DNA of 64,000 nt from Albugo candida (Eukaryota; Oomycota; Peronosporomycetes; Albuginales; Albuginaceae): contig CAJNAR010000028.1 in NCBI GenBank assembly GCA_905220665.1, positions 1 to 64,000 of the forward strand, written 5' to 3'. The notes under the pieces were generated by a model. It was not told where the DNA came from. It saw only the letters and a program-made list of their open reading frames with translations, and ran no database searches. The translations under genes were made by a program, and so were the position numbers. Each line of letters starts with the position of its first letter. The first letter of the stretch is position 1. Of this stretch, positions 1-11,184 are shown piece by piece.

Positions 1-244
1 AACCCTAAACCCTAAACCCTAAACCCTAAACCCTAAACCCTAAACCCTAAACCCTAAACCCTAAACCCTAAACCCTAAACCCTAAACCCTAAACCCTAAA
101 CCCTAAACCCTAAACCCTAAACCCTAAACCCTAAACCCTAAACCCTAAACCCTAAACCCTAAACCCTAAACCCTAAACCCTAAACCCTAAACCCTAAACC
201 CTAAACCCTAAACCCTAAACCCTAAACCCTAAACCCTAAACCCT
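1..244. repeat. Telomere, (CCCTAAA)n
   Basis: About 35 uninterrupted copies of the 7-bp unit CCCTAAA run from the first base and end at a last partial unit before TTATCAACG. The C-rich strand reads 5'->3' into the chromosome, as expected for a left telomere. TTTAGGG-type repeats are known in plants and several other lineages including oomycetes, and flagellar dynein further along argues against a seed plant. No degenerate telomere-like variants follow, so the transition to subtelomeric DNA is abrupt. Confidence 0.98.
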
Positions 245-966
245 TATCAACGTTGTTCCTTACAAGAACACACGTCGTGTGGCGAAAACCACCTCATTCA
301 TTCAAGCAACACTTCTTACGTCAAAAGTAACAATAATACGGTTTTCTACCACCTTTGCCATTGTGCTAATTTTCTTACTCTCATCCATGCCATCTTTCCT
401 TCATCCACTTTTCGTCTTCTAGAATACTTGTGTCTTCGCGCAGTGAAGTGTGTTCAGGCATGCTATAGATGAACAGAGTAGAGATAGGCGCCACAAATAG
501 CACGTTAACTAGCAACGAGTAGCAAAAGGCCGTGGTGTGAAATACGCTCCGTACCGACTTATCTATTGACCTAAGAGATGCAACGGGGGAAAGCAGCAAG
601 CAGGCCGTCGAGTAAGTCTTCACGAGGCTAAGGATCTTTTTATATAACTACTCGTGGTTTCAATTGTCGCCATTTTCGGCTCTTGGTCTAAAGATCTGCC
701 AACACCATTATGCGCTTGGCTTTACACAACCTGGCTTTACACAACCTGGCTCTTAAGCTTTTCAAAAATCAAAACCGAACCGTTCCTGGAGATATTTGAA
801 ATATGGCGTACATTTGCCAAGACTCACAAAATCAGGCTTCGGTCGCCCGGACAGATTTATTAAGTTGTAGGCTGCGATGTGTCTTCATCTTGACATTCAG
901 AAATGAATGGACTGCGTTGAACTGCAGCCTGAAGGGTGAAAAAAGTAGCTCATTTCCGAATTAGCT
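245..966. other. Subtelomeric sequence without a supported gene
   Basis: Both strands have only short open frames with no recognisable motif. The one visible structure is a perfect 15-bp tandem duplication (GGCTTTACACAACCT twice) at about 719-748. I see no tRNA, rRNA or transposon similarity to the rest of the window here. Confidence 0.5.
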
Positions 967-1383
967 ATGGTCAAGACAAATGAGACCAAGGGCATATGTC
1001 TTTTCCCTGCGTGTGCTGGGAAAAAACCGATTCTAGCCAGGAGCTTTCCAAGACATTACAGGAAGCATCATCAGGAAGTCAATGAAGACGGGAGCCTCGT
1101 CGAACAAACGCGGTTCAGATCACGGATGACGAAAAAGCGATACTTCCAACCCGTCGCTGCATCTTTGGAGACGAAGGAGTGGCCCGTGGAAGGGAGCTTG
1201 GAGACGAAACAGCAACTCATGATGCAATCTTCAGTAATTACAGACCTTAAAAATCGAATTGCACGTCTGGAAAAGTGCATCGAGTCCCAACGTTCGGGAG
1301 ACCAGCTGGACAAATTGGACGGTACCAGACATACTATCGATTTGCCTCAAAGCGATATTGAGGACGAAGACCTTGCTCGATAG
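967..1383 (+). CDS. Hypothetical 138-aa protein, possible C2H2-like finger plus coiled coil
   Basis: This is an uninterrupted frame of 138 codons between the telomere and the copia element. Residues about 11-35 contain two cysteines four residues apart (C-LFPA-C) followed by a histidine cluster (HYRKHH), a spacing that resembles a divergent C2H2 finger. Residues about 85-110 (sequence like LKNRIARLEK) would form a short coiled coil, and the tail is acidic. No family is recognised. It lies 80 bp upstream of the copia 3' LTR, so it may be a remnant of a mobile element or a real subtelomeric gene. No splice sites are needed for this model. Confidence is limited because the frame is short and unsupported by any homologue in the window. 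Confidence 0.4.
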   Translation: MVKTNETKGICLFPACAGKKPILARSFPRHYRKHHQEVNEDGSLVEQTRFRSRMTKKRYFQPVAASLETKEWPVEGSLETKQQLMMQSSVITDLKNRIARLEKCIESQRSGDQLDKLDGTRHTIDLPQSDIEDEDLAR

Positions 1384-1465
1384 GAATCTTAACCACGCAT
1401 GTCAGACTCATGCAAATAAGCTTTGTCTTCTTATGATAAGTATACAACGTTTTGATGACTTTTAC

Positions 1466-1763
1466 TGTCGAATGTACTTGATATGCACCTGTTGCAACGG
1501 AGATAGAAGTAAACGTACAATATATTTAGCATTAACCTTGTTTGTCAAAGATACAACATGCATGTGCAACTGCATTACAAACTTGACTATGCCACGTCTC
1601 ACATGACGTCCGTCTGATCCCACATGGTGGCCGTCTCTACTCGTCTCATCTATCATGTTCTCATCAAACAGCAATTCAGGTGGGGTGGGACTTTACCTGC
1701 AATGGGTCTTGCAGTTGATACTCAAACCTTTCACGACCTGTCAGAAAACGATCTCTTCTAACA
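1466..1763 (-). repeat. Copia 3' LTR (left copy)
   Basis: This aligns along its whole length with 5983-6282. Shared blocks include the region around CATGCATGTG, GACGTCCGTCTG and TCAGAAAACGATC. It runs TG...CA (1466-1467 and 1762-1763). The purine-rich stretch expected just inside the 3' LTR is only weakly visible on the minus strand next to 1764. Confidence 0.85.
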
Positions 1764-1861
1764 CTTCTCATCGACGTCGTCCTGGATGGCCTTTAACTTG
1801 AACATACCACGCAGGCATGGGATCCATGATGCTGGTAGTGCCTTCGTCCACAGATCTGCCA

Positions 1862-2185
1862 TCATATCATCACACTTGACAAAGCTTGGCTGCACGACCT
1901 AATCTTGAGCGTGGTGACAGATAAACTTGAAAGGAATGTCGACATGTTCGCGCTTGAGATCCTCTTCTCGTTTTCCAATTGCTGGACTGTCGCTTGATTG
2001 TCCATCCACATGCGTATCGGCTTCACAAGATTCAGGTCCAGTTCTCCAAACAATTCCCTCAGCCCTAGAATCTCACGACCAGCATGCGACGCAGCGATTA
2101 ACTCCACTTCCATGGTGCTAAGCGAAACACCATTCTGCTTCTTCACGTCCACGATACCACTGCACCGTCTTTCGTCAGCACGCAT
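1862..2185 (-). pseudogene. Copia RNase H remnant
   Basis: The minus-strand frame reads a copia-type RNase H region: a KKQNGVSLSTMEVELIA stretch, then REILGLRELFGEL and MWMDNQATVQQL, matching the usual copia pattern of an S-T-x-E-AEY-like catalytic block followed by a DNQ block. The AEY motif has decayed to VEL. It lies just inside the left LTR, the expected 3' end of pol. The frame is short and lacks the rest of the domain. Confidence 0.8.
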
Positions 2186-2824
2186 CCTGACACTGACTTT
2201 CTATCCGACTTATCCTGGGAATAGTCCGCGTTGCTCAAGCTTTGGGTCTTAATAGGGTCCCCTTGTTGGCTTGTACTGTCGAGGCATAACTTAAGTGACT
2301 TTGTCTCCTTTAGATATCGTGCAATTCACTTGGTCATTTTCTAATCCCTCATCTTCGGTTCATGTGTCTGCTTGGTTGCGCGGTGCACTGCAAAACAGAT
2401 ATCTGGGCGAGTACATGATGCAACTCATAGTAGACAACTAACGAGGGACTGAAGGGCTTTCATACTTTCTAGTCCACCGGCGGATTCACGACAAATAAAT
2501 CTTTCATTTCGAGTGACACCATGCTGTCGACGTACACATAAAAAACCGCAACATTCGCATCGGTATTTTCACTGTACAGACACATTTCTTTTACACTGCT
2601 TGAAACCCAGATCAACCAGCTTCGTGTGCAATAGCTTGCTGCATATCCTTCCAGCCTACTTCAGGCCATGAAGTTACTTCATCAACAATAGAGCAAGCTC
2701 TTACGTACGCTTCTCTCCATGTTGCTTACAGATATTTTGAGAGACTTGCATTACGCTTGGCATATGTCAACGTCTTTTTCCCTTCCTGCCCTGAAATATG
2801 CGTTTGGTACGTCACCGGCACGTT

Positions 2825-3055
2825 CTATCGACGATGGAGGACCGAGAACACCTTCACGGTACCAAGTTCCATTACCGCAGCGAAAGTCAAAGCGTTATCG
2901 ATTCCGCTGAATTGTTCATTTCCACATGCAACGAGTCTTGCCTTATATCTCTCCACATTATCAGCATCTTTCTTCGTCTTGGAAGCCCACTTGTTGTGGA
3001 GAACGTGTGAGTCTTTAGGTGGAACTACCACTCTCCACAACCTATTTGCCTCCAA
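2825..3055 (-). pseudogene. Copia reverse transcriptase N-terminal remnant
   Basis: The frame contains a W-x-VV-PP block, then NKWASKTKKDADNVERYKAR, LVACG and a TFAAV-like segment. This is the signature N-terminal stretch of copia RT (KWVxKxKxxxxGxxxRYKARLVAxG). Downstream RT motifs such as YVDD are not recoverable as one frame; the 2200-2800 interval between this block and RNase H is broken by stops. Confidence 0.8.
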
Positions 3056-3573
3056 AGCTTCAGGTCTTCATTTTTAGCCACGACCCACTTATCCTTGCTA
3101 GCGCTCCTAACAGACTCGCCGTAATTTCTTGGGTCTTCTTCTCTGATACTGCTGACAACGTCTCGGACTTCAAAAATGTATTAGTTATGACTTCGCGAAT
3201 CGACTTCATCGCATCTTGACCGTGTCAGGTATCGATCACGTGTCCATACGGATGATCCGCCTTTCGTTAGGTGCTTGCCATAGCTGCCATCACGCTCCTC
3301 TGACCTTCAGTGCCATTCATATCTTTCACCAATTCACTGTCTTGAATATTGGTCAGAGTTTTAACATTCCCAAGAAGCAGAATTACCACCACAACACGCT
3401 CCTTCGGTATTTGAACCCAATGTCTCTTTATATCATCGTCCTTCCCGATGATGATTGCTGCTTTCCCGCTCACGCCCAAATATTTGTTGTTATTTTTCAG
3501 GTGCACCTGCATGGGGGCCGAAGACGATAATGTAACTCAAAAACGGTCGTTTCTTGGTCAACATCTCAATCGT

Positions 3574-3792
3574 CTACATCCCACCTTCATTTTCCTCGGT
3601 GGGACTTCGATGTACGACGGAGGTTGCATATTCGGCAGCGTCGCCCCAGAACTTTAAGGGTAGCCTACTTGCAAACACCATGCTTCGCACCATGTTCATA
3701 ATGGTGCGATACATCCTTCCAGCTTTGCCATTGCTTGCCTGGTTATTTATTTTACTTACTTGTCGCAAAATACCAGTTTTCTTGCGAAACAC
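3574..3792 (-). pseudogene. Copia integrase core remnant
   Basis: The frame has NNQASNGKAGRMYRTIMN followed by LPLKFWGDAAEYA and HRSPTEE. These correspond to the conserved copia integrase segment NGxAERxxRTI...LPxxFWGxAxxxAxxxxNRxPT. The catalytic-core end is thus visible, while the DDE residues upstream fall in damaged sequence. Confidence 0.8.
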
Positions 3793-4294
3793 GTACAGAG
3801 GTTTGTATTCGCCTCCACCGACTGTACGCAGAACGTTTATACGGGAATTGAACCGCTTTTCAAAAACAACAAGAAGTGCTTGAACGTGATCGCAGCGACA
3901 TCCTCAGTCTTCTCGGGGAACACTCGGCAATAGTTTGACTGATGATCGATAAAGTTGATCAGATACCTATTCTCAGTCTATCAAGGGGAGGCATGGTACC
4001 TTTTAAGTCGGGACAGATGACGCCACCGGTCGAATCGATCGGCGGATTCAACCCGCTGTCGTTGCGCGACTGTGCTTTCTTCGTTTCTTGCTGTGAGCGC
4101 ACGCCAAGGAGTTTGTACGCCTAGTATCAGTCAGTTGAGACCAGAGTCATGGCCATGGGTCATCTTGATGATTGCTATCATAATATAATGACCCAACGAC
4201 GATGGAACTATAACCAGCTTCCAAGATGAACACCCGTGTTGTGTTCGTGTCCATCAAGCATTCACGATTGTCATAACCGCCTTCTTTGGTGAAT

Positions 4295-4480
4295 TCAATC
4301 TACGAAAGTCGCTGATCGAAATACCATTTTGACTGAAACGACAAAAACATCATTAATTAGATCAGCGTCCATGATTTGTTCACCTCCTGGATGAGAGACC
4401 ATAACCTGCCTCCCTTCACGGTATTCAAGAGCGCATCCCTTCTTTACCAATTTACCAAAGGAACTGATGTTACGCCCCAA
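4295..4480 (-). pseudogene. Copia protease/pre-integrase linker remnant
   Basis: The frame reads LGRNxxSFGKLVKKGCALEY-like sequence (here GRNISSFGKLVKKGCALEY), typical of the stretch after the aspartic protease and before the GAG-pre-integrase zinc region in copia polyproteins. The protease DSGA motif itself is not convincingly readable upstream. Confidence 0.6.
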
Positions 4481-4721
4481 ATTGGTACGTATTGAACCTC
4501 AAGAAGTCAGATGGGCTTCACAATACCAAGTTCCTTGACCCGGATCACCACAGTTCCTTGCTTGGTGGTTCTCAAGGGTACCCCACCAGGAGCTGCGGTA
4601 AAACATTCGTTTCGGTAGTCGACCACATCGCCGAGCAGGCTCAAGTCATTGACCGAATCTTTTCCTCAGTCGCTGTTCAAAACCCAGTTGCCAGTTGAGC
4701 GGCACCGTCCATCGCTAACCG

Positions 4722-5927
4722 TTAGAATGAAATCTTCATCTTGTCGTTTCTTTTGCCTTTCTTCGGGCAAACTGCCTTGAGGTGACCAGTGTTGCAACAT
4801 AAACAGCACCTTTTTGCGACTCTATCTCCAGGAAGCTTCTTGACCTTTCCAAAGTTCACTATTTCATTCTTCGACTCGACGACGTTTACTACGTCGAAAT
4901 CGAATCGAAATGTTTGACTCAAATGGCGAGGTCTTTCGATTGTGCAGCTCTTCAATTTGTCGTAGGTAGTTAACCCTATTCAGGTCCACACGGGACAACA
5001 GCGTCGTGCGCATAGCTGCATCAGCATAGTGAACTTGTTGTCCAAGACAAGGCTTTCCGCTCCTCCCACGCGTCACTCACAGCTGTCAGATACAAGACAT
5101 CTTCCTTCCAGCTACGCTGTGATGACTTCGGGGCAATGATCAACTCCATGCTTTGGATAGGTGTTATCTTGATAGTGAAAGTCCAGAGCAACCTTTGCAT
5201 AGCATGCTCCAAGTTCTCACCCAGACCACCAAGTCTCTACCTGCCGACGATGATATTTCTGTGCGATGCCTGCAAGGTTTTGACCGAGAACATCAACCTT
5301 GATGTCTTCAGACCCCAAAAAACCACAGGCACGCTCGGAGAAGTCAACTTGTCGCACAAACGTTTTTCCATATTTAATGAACCCACTACCAAGTCCATGG
5401 TAGAGTTCCTTTCCGTCGAAAGATTGGACCGCCAATTTTCGTTGACGACCATCCGGTACGCCTTCAAGTATCTGCCCAGGATGGTAATAACCAGTACCTG
5501 GTATACGCATACCTGGGTGAACTCCTGCAGGTGCACCTGTCCATGAAAGCCAGCATCAAGTCTCTGACCTATTCCATCCTTTCCATCGACCTGAGCCCAT
5601 GGGTCAACCATATTCCAAACATACGTTGGTTGTCGGGCACCAAAGAAGGTGGCCGACGACATTCGATGAACGTTTGGATCGAGGAGAATGATCCAAAGTC
5701 TAGAGTTTTATACCTTCCCCTCATCCCAAAATCAAAACAAAAGGGCGTGACTCCGCAGAGTCCTTGCCATGTTGCTTGCCGTGTCCGTTTTGCGATGATT
5801 CCATTCTACACGTTCGCTCCGACAAATCACCAAGCGTAGCGAGCAGCTTGTCTAGTGCTGCCACGGGCACTGCCGACTTTTCTTCCAATTGCTGGTCGTC
5901 GGTCGTGTCCTGACCATCGACTACCAC
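4722..5927 (-). pseudogene. Copia gag remnant with CCHC zinc knuckle
   Basis: Several overlapping minus-strand frames together cover a gag. The distal end (4722-4955) has a clear CX2CX4HX4C knuckle (CLCCNTGHLKAVC context) followed by lysine-rich sequence. The upstream part (5021-5662) reads fragments of a UBN2-type gag core in shifting frames, and 5721-5927 gives a glutamine- and glutamate-rich N-terminus. At least three frame changes are needed to read it end to end, so it is non-functional. Confidence 0.7.
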
Positions 5928-5970
5928 TGCGGGTTTACCTTATTGGGCTGCGCCGCTAACACGATCCTTT

Positions 5971-5982
5971 GGGCTCATAACC
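5971..5982 (-). promoter_or_regulatory. Primer-binding site matching the initiator tRNA-Met anticodon arm
   Basis: The plus strand reads GGGCTCATAACC directly against the LTR edge. This is the anticodon-arm sequence of eukaryotic initiator tRNA-Met (anticodon CAT) rather than a tRNA 3' end. Drosophila copia is known to prime from a 5' half-tRNA-iMet ending near nucleotide 39. Position and orientation here fit that mode: extension from the tRNA fragment would run straight into the 5' LTR. Confidence 0.7.
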
Positions 5983-6282
5983 TGCTGAAAGTACATATAT
6001 TACACTTTTTGCTGCAATAGAGGTAGAAGTAAGCGTGAAATATATTTAGTTTTAGCCTTGTTTGCCAACACCACAACATGCATGTGTAACGGCATTACAA
6101 ACTTGACTATGTCACGTCTCATTGACGTCCGTCTGGTCCCACATAGTGGCCGTCTGTTCTCGTCTCATCTGTCGTGTTCTCATCAAACAGCAGTTCAGGT
6201 GAGGCTGGACTTTACCTTCATTGGGGCTTGCAGTTGATACTCAAATCCTTGACGACCTGTCAGAAAACGATCACTATTAACG
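5983..6282 (-). repeat. Copia 5' LTR (right copy)
   Basis: This is the direct repeat of the left LTR and starts with TG at 5983, immediately after the tRNA-matching primer site. Its outer end has CG where the left copy has CA, consistent with point decay. The flank TTTCC follows at 6283. Confidence 0.85.
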
Positions 6283-7272
6283 TTTCCTTTCTCGTTTTGT
6301 GCTCTACTTGAAGCCCTCACCGCTCTAGTGACGAGCGCACAAGATAAGATTGAGATTTCTATCTTTTCGACCTGTACAATAGGTGCTTGGTGCATTTGGA
6401 GTGTAAATGAATGACTAGATTTTTCTAAAACATCCACTTGTAATACCCAAAAACACTTCAGAGGATAAATAGAACAGAAGTTCAGACTTCGTTCTAGTAA
6501 ATTATCGATCGATGTGCAGGTTCTGCATGGGTGCGTACAGCGCACAAGAACGCCAATGACTGTAAGCTTCCAGTGCCTCACGTCCCATGCGTCCGTTTCT
6601 TACGGACGGTCGGCACAGTCAGTAGCGCAGCTAATTAGTACGATAAGATATGTCATGTGCACAGAAACATAGAATCATATCTACTGAGTTACGTAAAGTA
6701 AGTGGCGTTAGATCTGATTGTCATGACTCAAAAAAATAAATTCAGTGTAGTGGTTCGTTCTGATGGACCAGATCAACTGGAGGTTTGTTATAGTGGATCG
6801 CATCGACCAACATCAGTTAAGTTCGCTCATCAATGATCGACACATTTGTAACGAGCGAGAATTGATCTTTTGATCGGAGAGGTTGATCCTGGAAGATCTG
6901 ATTGAGCTCCTTTCATATAAATACGTAGACACGCTACCAGTGAAACCAGTCAGTATGACAAGTGAACTAAGCGTAAACCGCATTTTCGAAATATGGTGAT
7001 GATACGCTTAGTTTGGTTCTGGAACGACTTTTAATGATGAGACCCCAATCAAACGAGGATTGAGATGGAATACCGCAAAGAAGCCTATGTAATCGTAATC
7101 TCAAAAATTAAGCTGAAGCGGTATAAGATAATGGCTGTGCTACTGAACTGTGCAGGTCACTTCCTGTATCTCTAATTAAACGTTTGAGGCTCTTTGTTTT
7201 AATTGTCACAAATATATTACAAAATTGGGTCAAGATCACAGTCATAGTGGACTTGGAGCGAGCTAGATTCAA
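6283..7272. other. Gene-free spacer between copia and LINE A
   Basis: No frame above background and no repeat copy shared with other parts of the window is visible. AT-rich stretches with scattered GATC-containing short repeats occur near 6760-6900, but no structured array. It may be an older, unrecognisable insertion. Confidence 0.5.
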
Positions 7273-7463
7273 GGCTCAGTTGAAGGTGTCTATATTACTA
7301 GAATTAGACTAACTGACTTCTCTAGTTGCCTAGGATATCTTAAATAACATATATACATATAAAAAACGTTTCGTGAAATACCCGTGAGAGATGGTAATTT
7401 GTACCTCGTTGATAATCTCGTATCGCAGTAGCCTCAGCACCCTTAATACGAGACTGTGTCCAG

Positions 7464-7497
7464 CTTGTAAAGTTGTAAAGTTGTAAAGTTGTAAAGC
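7464..7497. repeat. Short tandem repeat, 8-bp unit TTGTAAAG x4
   Basis: Four near-perfect copies of TTGTAAAG lie in the 3' tail of LINE A. The matching place in copy C (about 25290-25310) lacks the array, so it expanded after the copies separated, by slippage. Confidence 0.85.
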
Positions 7498-7576
7498 TGT
7501 ATAAATGGTCCAAAAGTAGCGTGGAATGCAAAGTGGTGTGCGCCACACTACGGTGAGCATAACCAGCCAACTAGGA

Positions 7577-9162
7577 CTAGGATCTGAGTTGCACTTGCAT
7601 TTTGACATGTCTGTGCCGTACCCGCAGTAATGATCTTCGGCTTCTGACAAATCCACCAAATGATCCTTGCGTTGCGAGTTGATCCAGCACCTTTGCAAGC
7701 CGAATACGTTCCTCGAGGTCGTAACACTGTCTTCGAAAGTACCGAACGTGCGCACTAAACGTGGTGTAGATCACGGAAAGTGCTGGAACTGTCGGAGTTG
7801 CTGATCGATGATCGAACAAACGACGATTCCGATCTGTCCAGACGAAGTGCAGTGTCACCGCTTGCAATGCAAGCCATAAATCGAAGATAATGTCGAAATA
7901 GTCTTTCCAATCCGACCGTAGGGTTGGTACGACTGCACATGCAATATGCGTCCACCGTGGTCGGAGGAGAAAAACTGATCCCAACTAGGGAGTAACTCCC
8001 TCCATAACTGTGCCGTGTGATCGCACTCTGAAAAGAAATGTTGATCGGATTCCACTACCCCACACGAAGGCTGCGTGCACAATATGATGTCGGGCTGAAT
8101 ATCCTTTAAGAACCAGAAACGAAATCGAACTGGCAGCATTCGGAAGGCTAGACGAAACTGTAAATCCTCGAAAATTGGTAATACACGTTTTTGAAGATGC
8201 CGTGATGTAGCCATAAAAGTTCGAATTCGTTCTGAATCCAGTGCGTCCGATCTCTCCCGTGATGACCAATGTGATTACATCGGATGACTCTTAGTTGGTT
8301 CGGGAGGCTTCCAAACGATTCGTGAGAATTGTGAGCGTGATATAGATGAAAAATGATGTTTCCTTTCCTTGGTTTTTACTCCCACATAAAATGATCTGCC
8401 ACTTGTGGCTGGTGTAATCCAAGTGATGAGACCAATCGTCAAGTGGATACGTTGGAGTATCTGAGTGACTTCGTTGTAAAGTCGACTCAGCAACTATTCT
8501 TCAGCCATATTCGATGTGTTTGATTCTTCGTCGTTGTAAAAGTTAGCGACGAAATCTTCCTTCGTTGGCCATGTGTCGCTTTCTCGAAAAAAGTCTTGAA
8601 GACTGCGAATCTCGAAAAGCGTAGCAAACGATTTCCGAAATGCTCGATGTGGTTCGTCCACCATGCCAAGATTGTACCAAACGTTTTGCGTACTGGGATG
8701 ACGAGTAGCAGCCTCGTAATGTAACTTTTGGTCGCAGTGAAACCACATCGGTTGTTCCATGTAGTACTGACGGCGTTGTGAAACATTTAAATCTGATATT
8801 GAAATGCTCCAATACATCTGATGCCACATTCTAAATGCGTGTTTCCACCATGACGATATGCTTTCCCATTGAACCATTTTCCCATGTCGATTTGGTGCGC
8901 TGGTGAATATATTCATCGGCTTGTGTGGTCCAAAGGAAGGTTGGATAATTTGTAATAATTCCGTCGAAGCAGTTGTCCAATTCCCAGGAATAATTGTTGA
9001 CGCATCGGATGCGAACGGCTGAAGTAATTGTATACGTTGTACCTTAGTCGTCTCACCAAAAAAGGAACTTGTAATCCACCATCTTGTCGGCGAAGATATA
9101 AAAAGTCTTTGCTGAGTAGATGAACATGTTTTGATTCTATTTGTGTTTCTGATCAAGCACAA
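7577..9162 (-). pseudogene. LINE A C-terminal region with zf-RVT-like motif
   Basis: Three frames cover the part after the RT. In 7855-8214 the block CTQPSCGVVESDQHFFSEC with HTAQLW resembles the zinc-binding zf-RVT domain found C-terminal to RT in plant-type LINEs (C-x4-C ... H-x5-C). The 7577-7984 frame contains WTDRNRRLF, a hallmark of the same C-terminal region. Frame breaks separate the pieces. Confidence 0.75.
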
Positions 9163-9268
9163 ATCGATTTAACATCGATTGCCACTGTCGAAAAGTTATT
9201 GCTGGTATGTCCACCTGCATCGTGTAATGCCACAAACGGGATGAAACCATCGTCTGCGCAACCAGTAG

Positions 9269-10305
9269 TCATCCACGAACAGTCCTTTCTCGTCGAAACC
9301 ATACACCAATCCCATCGTAAAAACGCTTATCGAGAGTTGAAATAACCATCGAATGAGTTGGTTTCTGGCTGAACGGAATACTCAAATACTTGACCGAATC
9401 CTCCGGACCCATTATGGTCAAATTGGGAATACGTGGACATGGCTTGGTCCGATTCAACGAGAGCAAGGATGATTTACTCAAGTTGAGTTTCGCACCCGAT
9501 CCATAACAATGGAATTGGACGAGTTCGAGTTGCGTCAAAACACCATTTGGTGTCTCTGAAAGCAATGTCGAATCGTCCGCAAAAAGTAATCCAGTTGCGA
9601 CAGTCGTGCTATTAGTCTAAATGCCATGTTCTTCATGTTGACGAAGTAAATTTCCCAAAGGTTCGATCGTGATCAGAAGAAGTAATGCTGAGAGAGGATC
9701 AGCTTGTTTCACTCCAAGTTGCGGTGTAATGGACGGTGTGATATTTCCATTAATCATCAACTGCGCCTTTGTGTTATTGTACGAAAGACGAACCCAGTCG
9801 ATGAAACTTTTTCCAACGCCCATTTTTTTTCCAAAATGCGAAACATGTACGTCCAATTGACTCGATCATAAGCTTTCTCAAAGTCGAGAAATGTCGCATA
9901 TGCTTCCTCCCTACGATGAGTGACCAAGTCTTGGATTTCGGTGAGATGTCGAATATGGTGATGCATTGACCGTCCTCGCACAAATGCCTTTTGATCTTGA
10001 TGGATCATTTTTTGCAAAAAAAGTTGCAATCGATACGCCAACACTTTTGGAAGTACTTTTATATCGACGCAAAGCAGTGCGATCGGTCGATAGTTGCCAG
10101 GATCACCTCGTGATCCTTTCTTGTATAAAAGTGTGATTGCTGAGTGACGTTGTGATCGGAGTAAAATTCCTTTTTTCCAGCTGATATTCGAACACGATTT
10201 TAAAATACTCGCCAAACGTTTCCGGATCAAGCTGATAGAATGCAGCTGGTCGTCGACCATACCTGGAGAAGAACTACTCCGCATGTGCTTGATCGCTTCC
10301 TCCAT
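9269..10305 (-). pseudogene. LINE A reverse transcriptase
   Basis: The RT motifs are readable in order: NYRPIALLCVDIKVLPKVLA (motifs 1-2), QKAFVRGRSMHHHI, FLDFEKAYDRVNW (motif A with its aspartate), GVKQADPLSALLLL (motif B, usual G replaced by A in QGDP), and GLLFADDST (motif C with FADD). A TAG sits between motifs B and C at about 9617, and the frame also shifts around 9757-9860. The enzyme is dead but recent enough to be aligned without gaps. Confidence 0.88.
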
Positions 10306-11184
10306 CTCGGTCGTACTTAAGCGAGTTGAGAGACGGTCTTGCTCTGCTGAGGCAAGAGAAACTTGAATCGAATGGAGTTATTTTTTTTTGCTTTTTTTCA
10401 CTTGGAACATTTGAGTTTGCCTCAGAGCTAGAAACAGCGCCCATGACACCACCCCAATGATCTCTGAATTCGTCAATAATCTCCCTCGGATTCGATGTCA
10501 CGGTACCACATTTTTTTGTAACATTTTCGATCAGCACGCGACGACAAGAACTATCCGGAGGACGAAAAAAATGCTTGGAAGAGTTCTCCATATGCTTCAC
10601 GTGATGGTCAAAGCTTTCATCTTGGTTGTATTTCGCGTTGTTTTCGACTGAAATCCTAAATTGTTGGAGACTCGATTCGTAAAAATACCGTGACTCATTG
10701 GTGTCTTGGATGCGATATCGAGTTGCTGCGAGTTCCAAAACACGATGGCTATACTCAACATTACGTCGGCTATCGTTTGCAACCTTTTTGTCGATTCCTT
10801 GAGGCTGTTTTTTGATTTTCGTCTTCCAACCTTCCCACTTTTTACCGGGATTCGAAGTTGTCCGTAACTGTTCGGGCACCAAATTCGCTTCCAATTTGAT
10901 TGCTTCGACAAGTTTAGGATATTCAAATAGTCGTAATGAACATTTCTGATATCCTCGACCCGGAGATTGAGTTGGATTTGCAAAAGTTACTTTTTGTGCC
11001 AGATGATCTCCCGCATGTCGTGGACGAAAATACTCAGAGGTGTTGTATACCATATTGAATAGCTCTTCCGACTTTCAGGAATAATCTAGTCTATTCTTGC
11101 GCGGTAATGGTCCTGTAAATACTTTTCAGTCGGATGTTGGATTCGCCAAGCGTCTACCACACCCATCTGTGAAAGCCATTCCAA

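Larger units (their letters stand above)
1466..6282 (-). mobile_element. Degenerate Ty1/copia LTR retrotransposon
   Basis: Two direct repeats of about 300 bp (1466-1763 and 5983-6282) flank a 4.2-kb interior. Read on the minus strand, the interior carries remnants in the order gag, zinc knuckle, pre-integrase/integrase, reverse transcriptase and RNase H. Integrase before RT is the Ty1/copia (Pseudoviridae) order. Each LTR begins TG on the plus strand and the left copy ends CA. The bases just outside are TTTAC (left) and TTTCC (right), a plausible 5-bp target-site duplication with one mismatch. By eye the LTRs differ at roughly one base in six or seven, so the insertion is old. Stops and frameshifts break every domain, so it cannot be autonomous. 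Confidence 0.9.

Noticed and set aside
3216..3883. Plus-strand open frames inside the copia element
   Set aside because: They are antisense to integrase and RT remnants and have no independent similarity.
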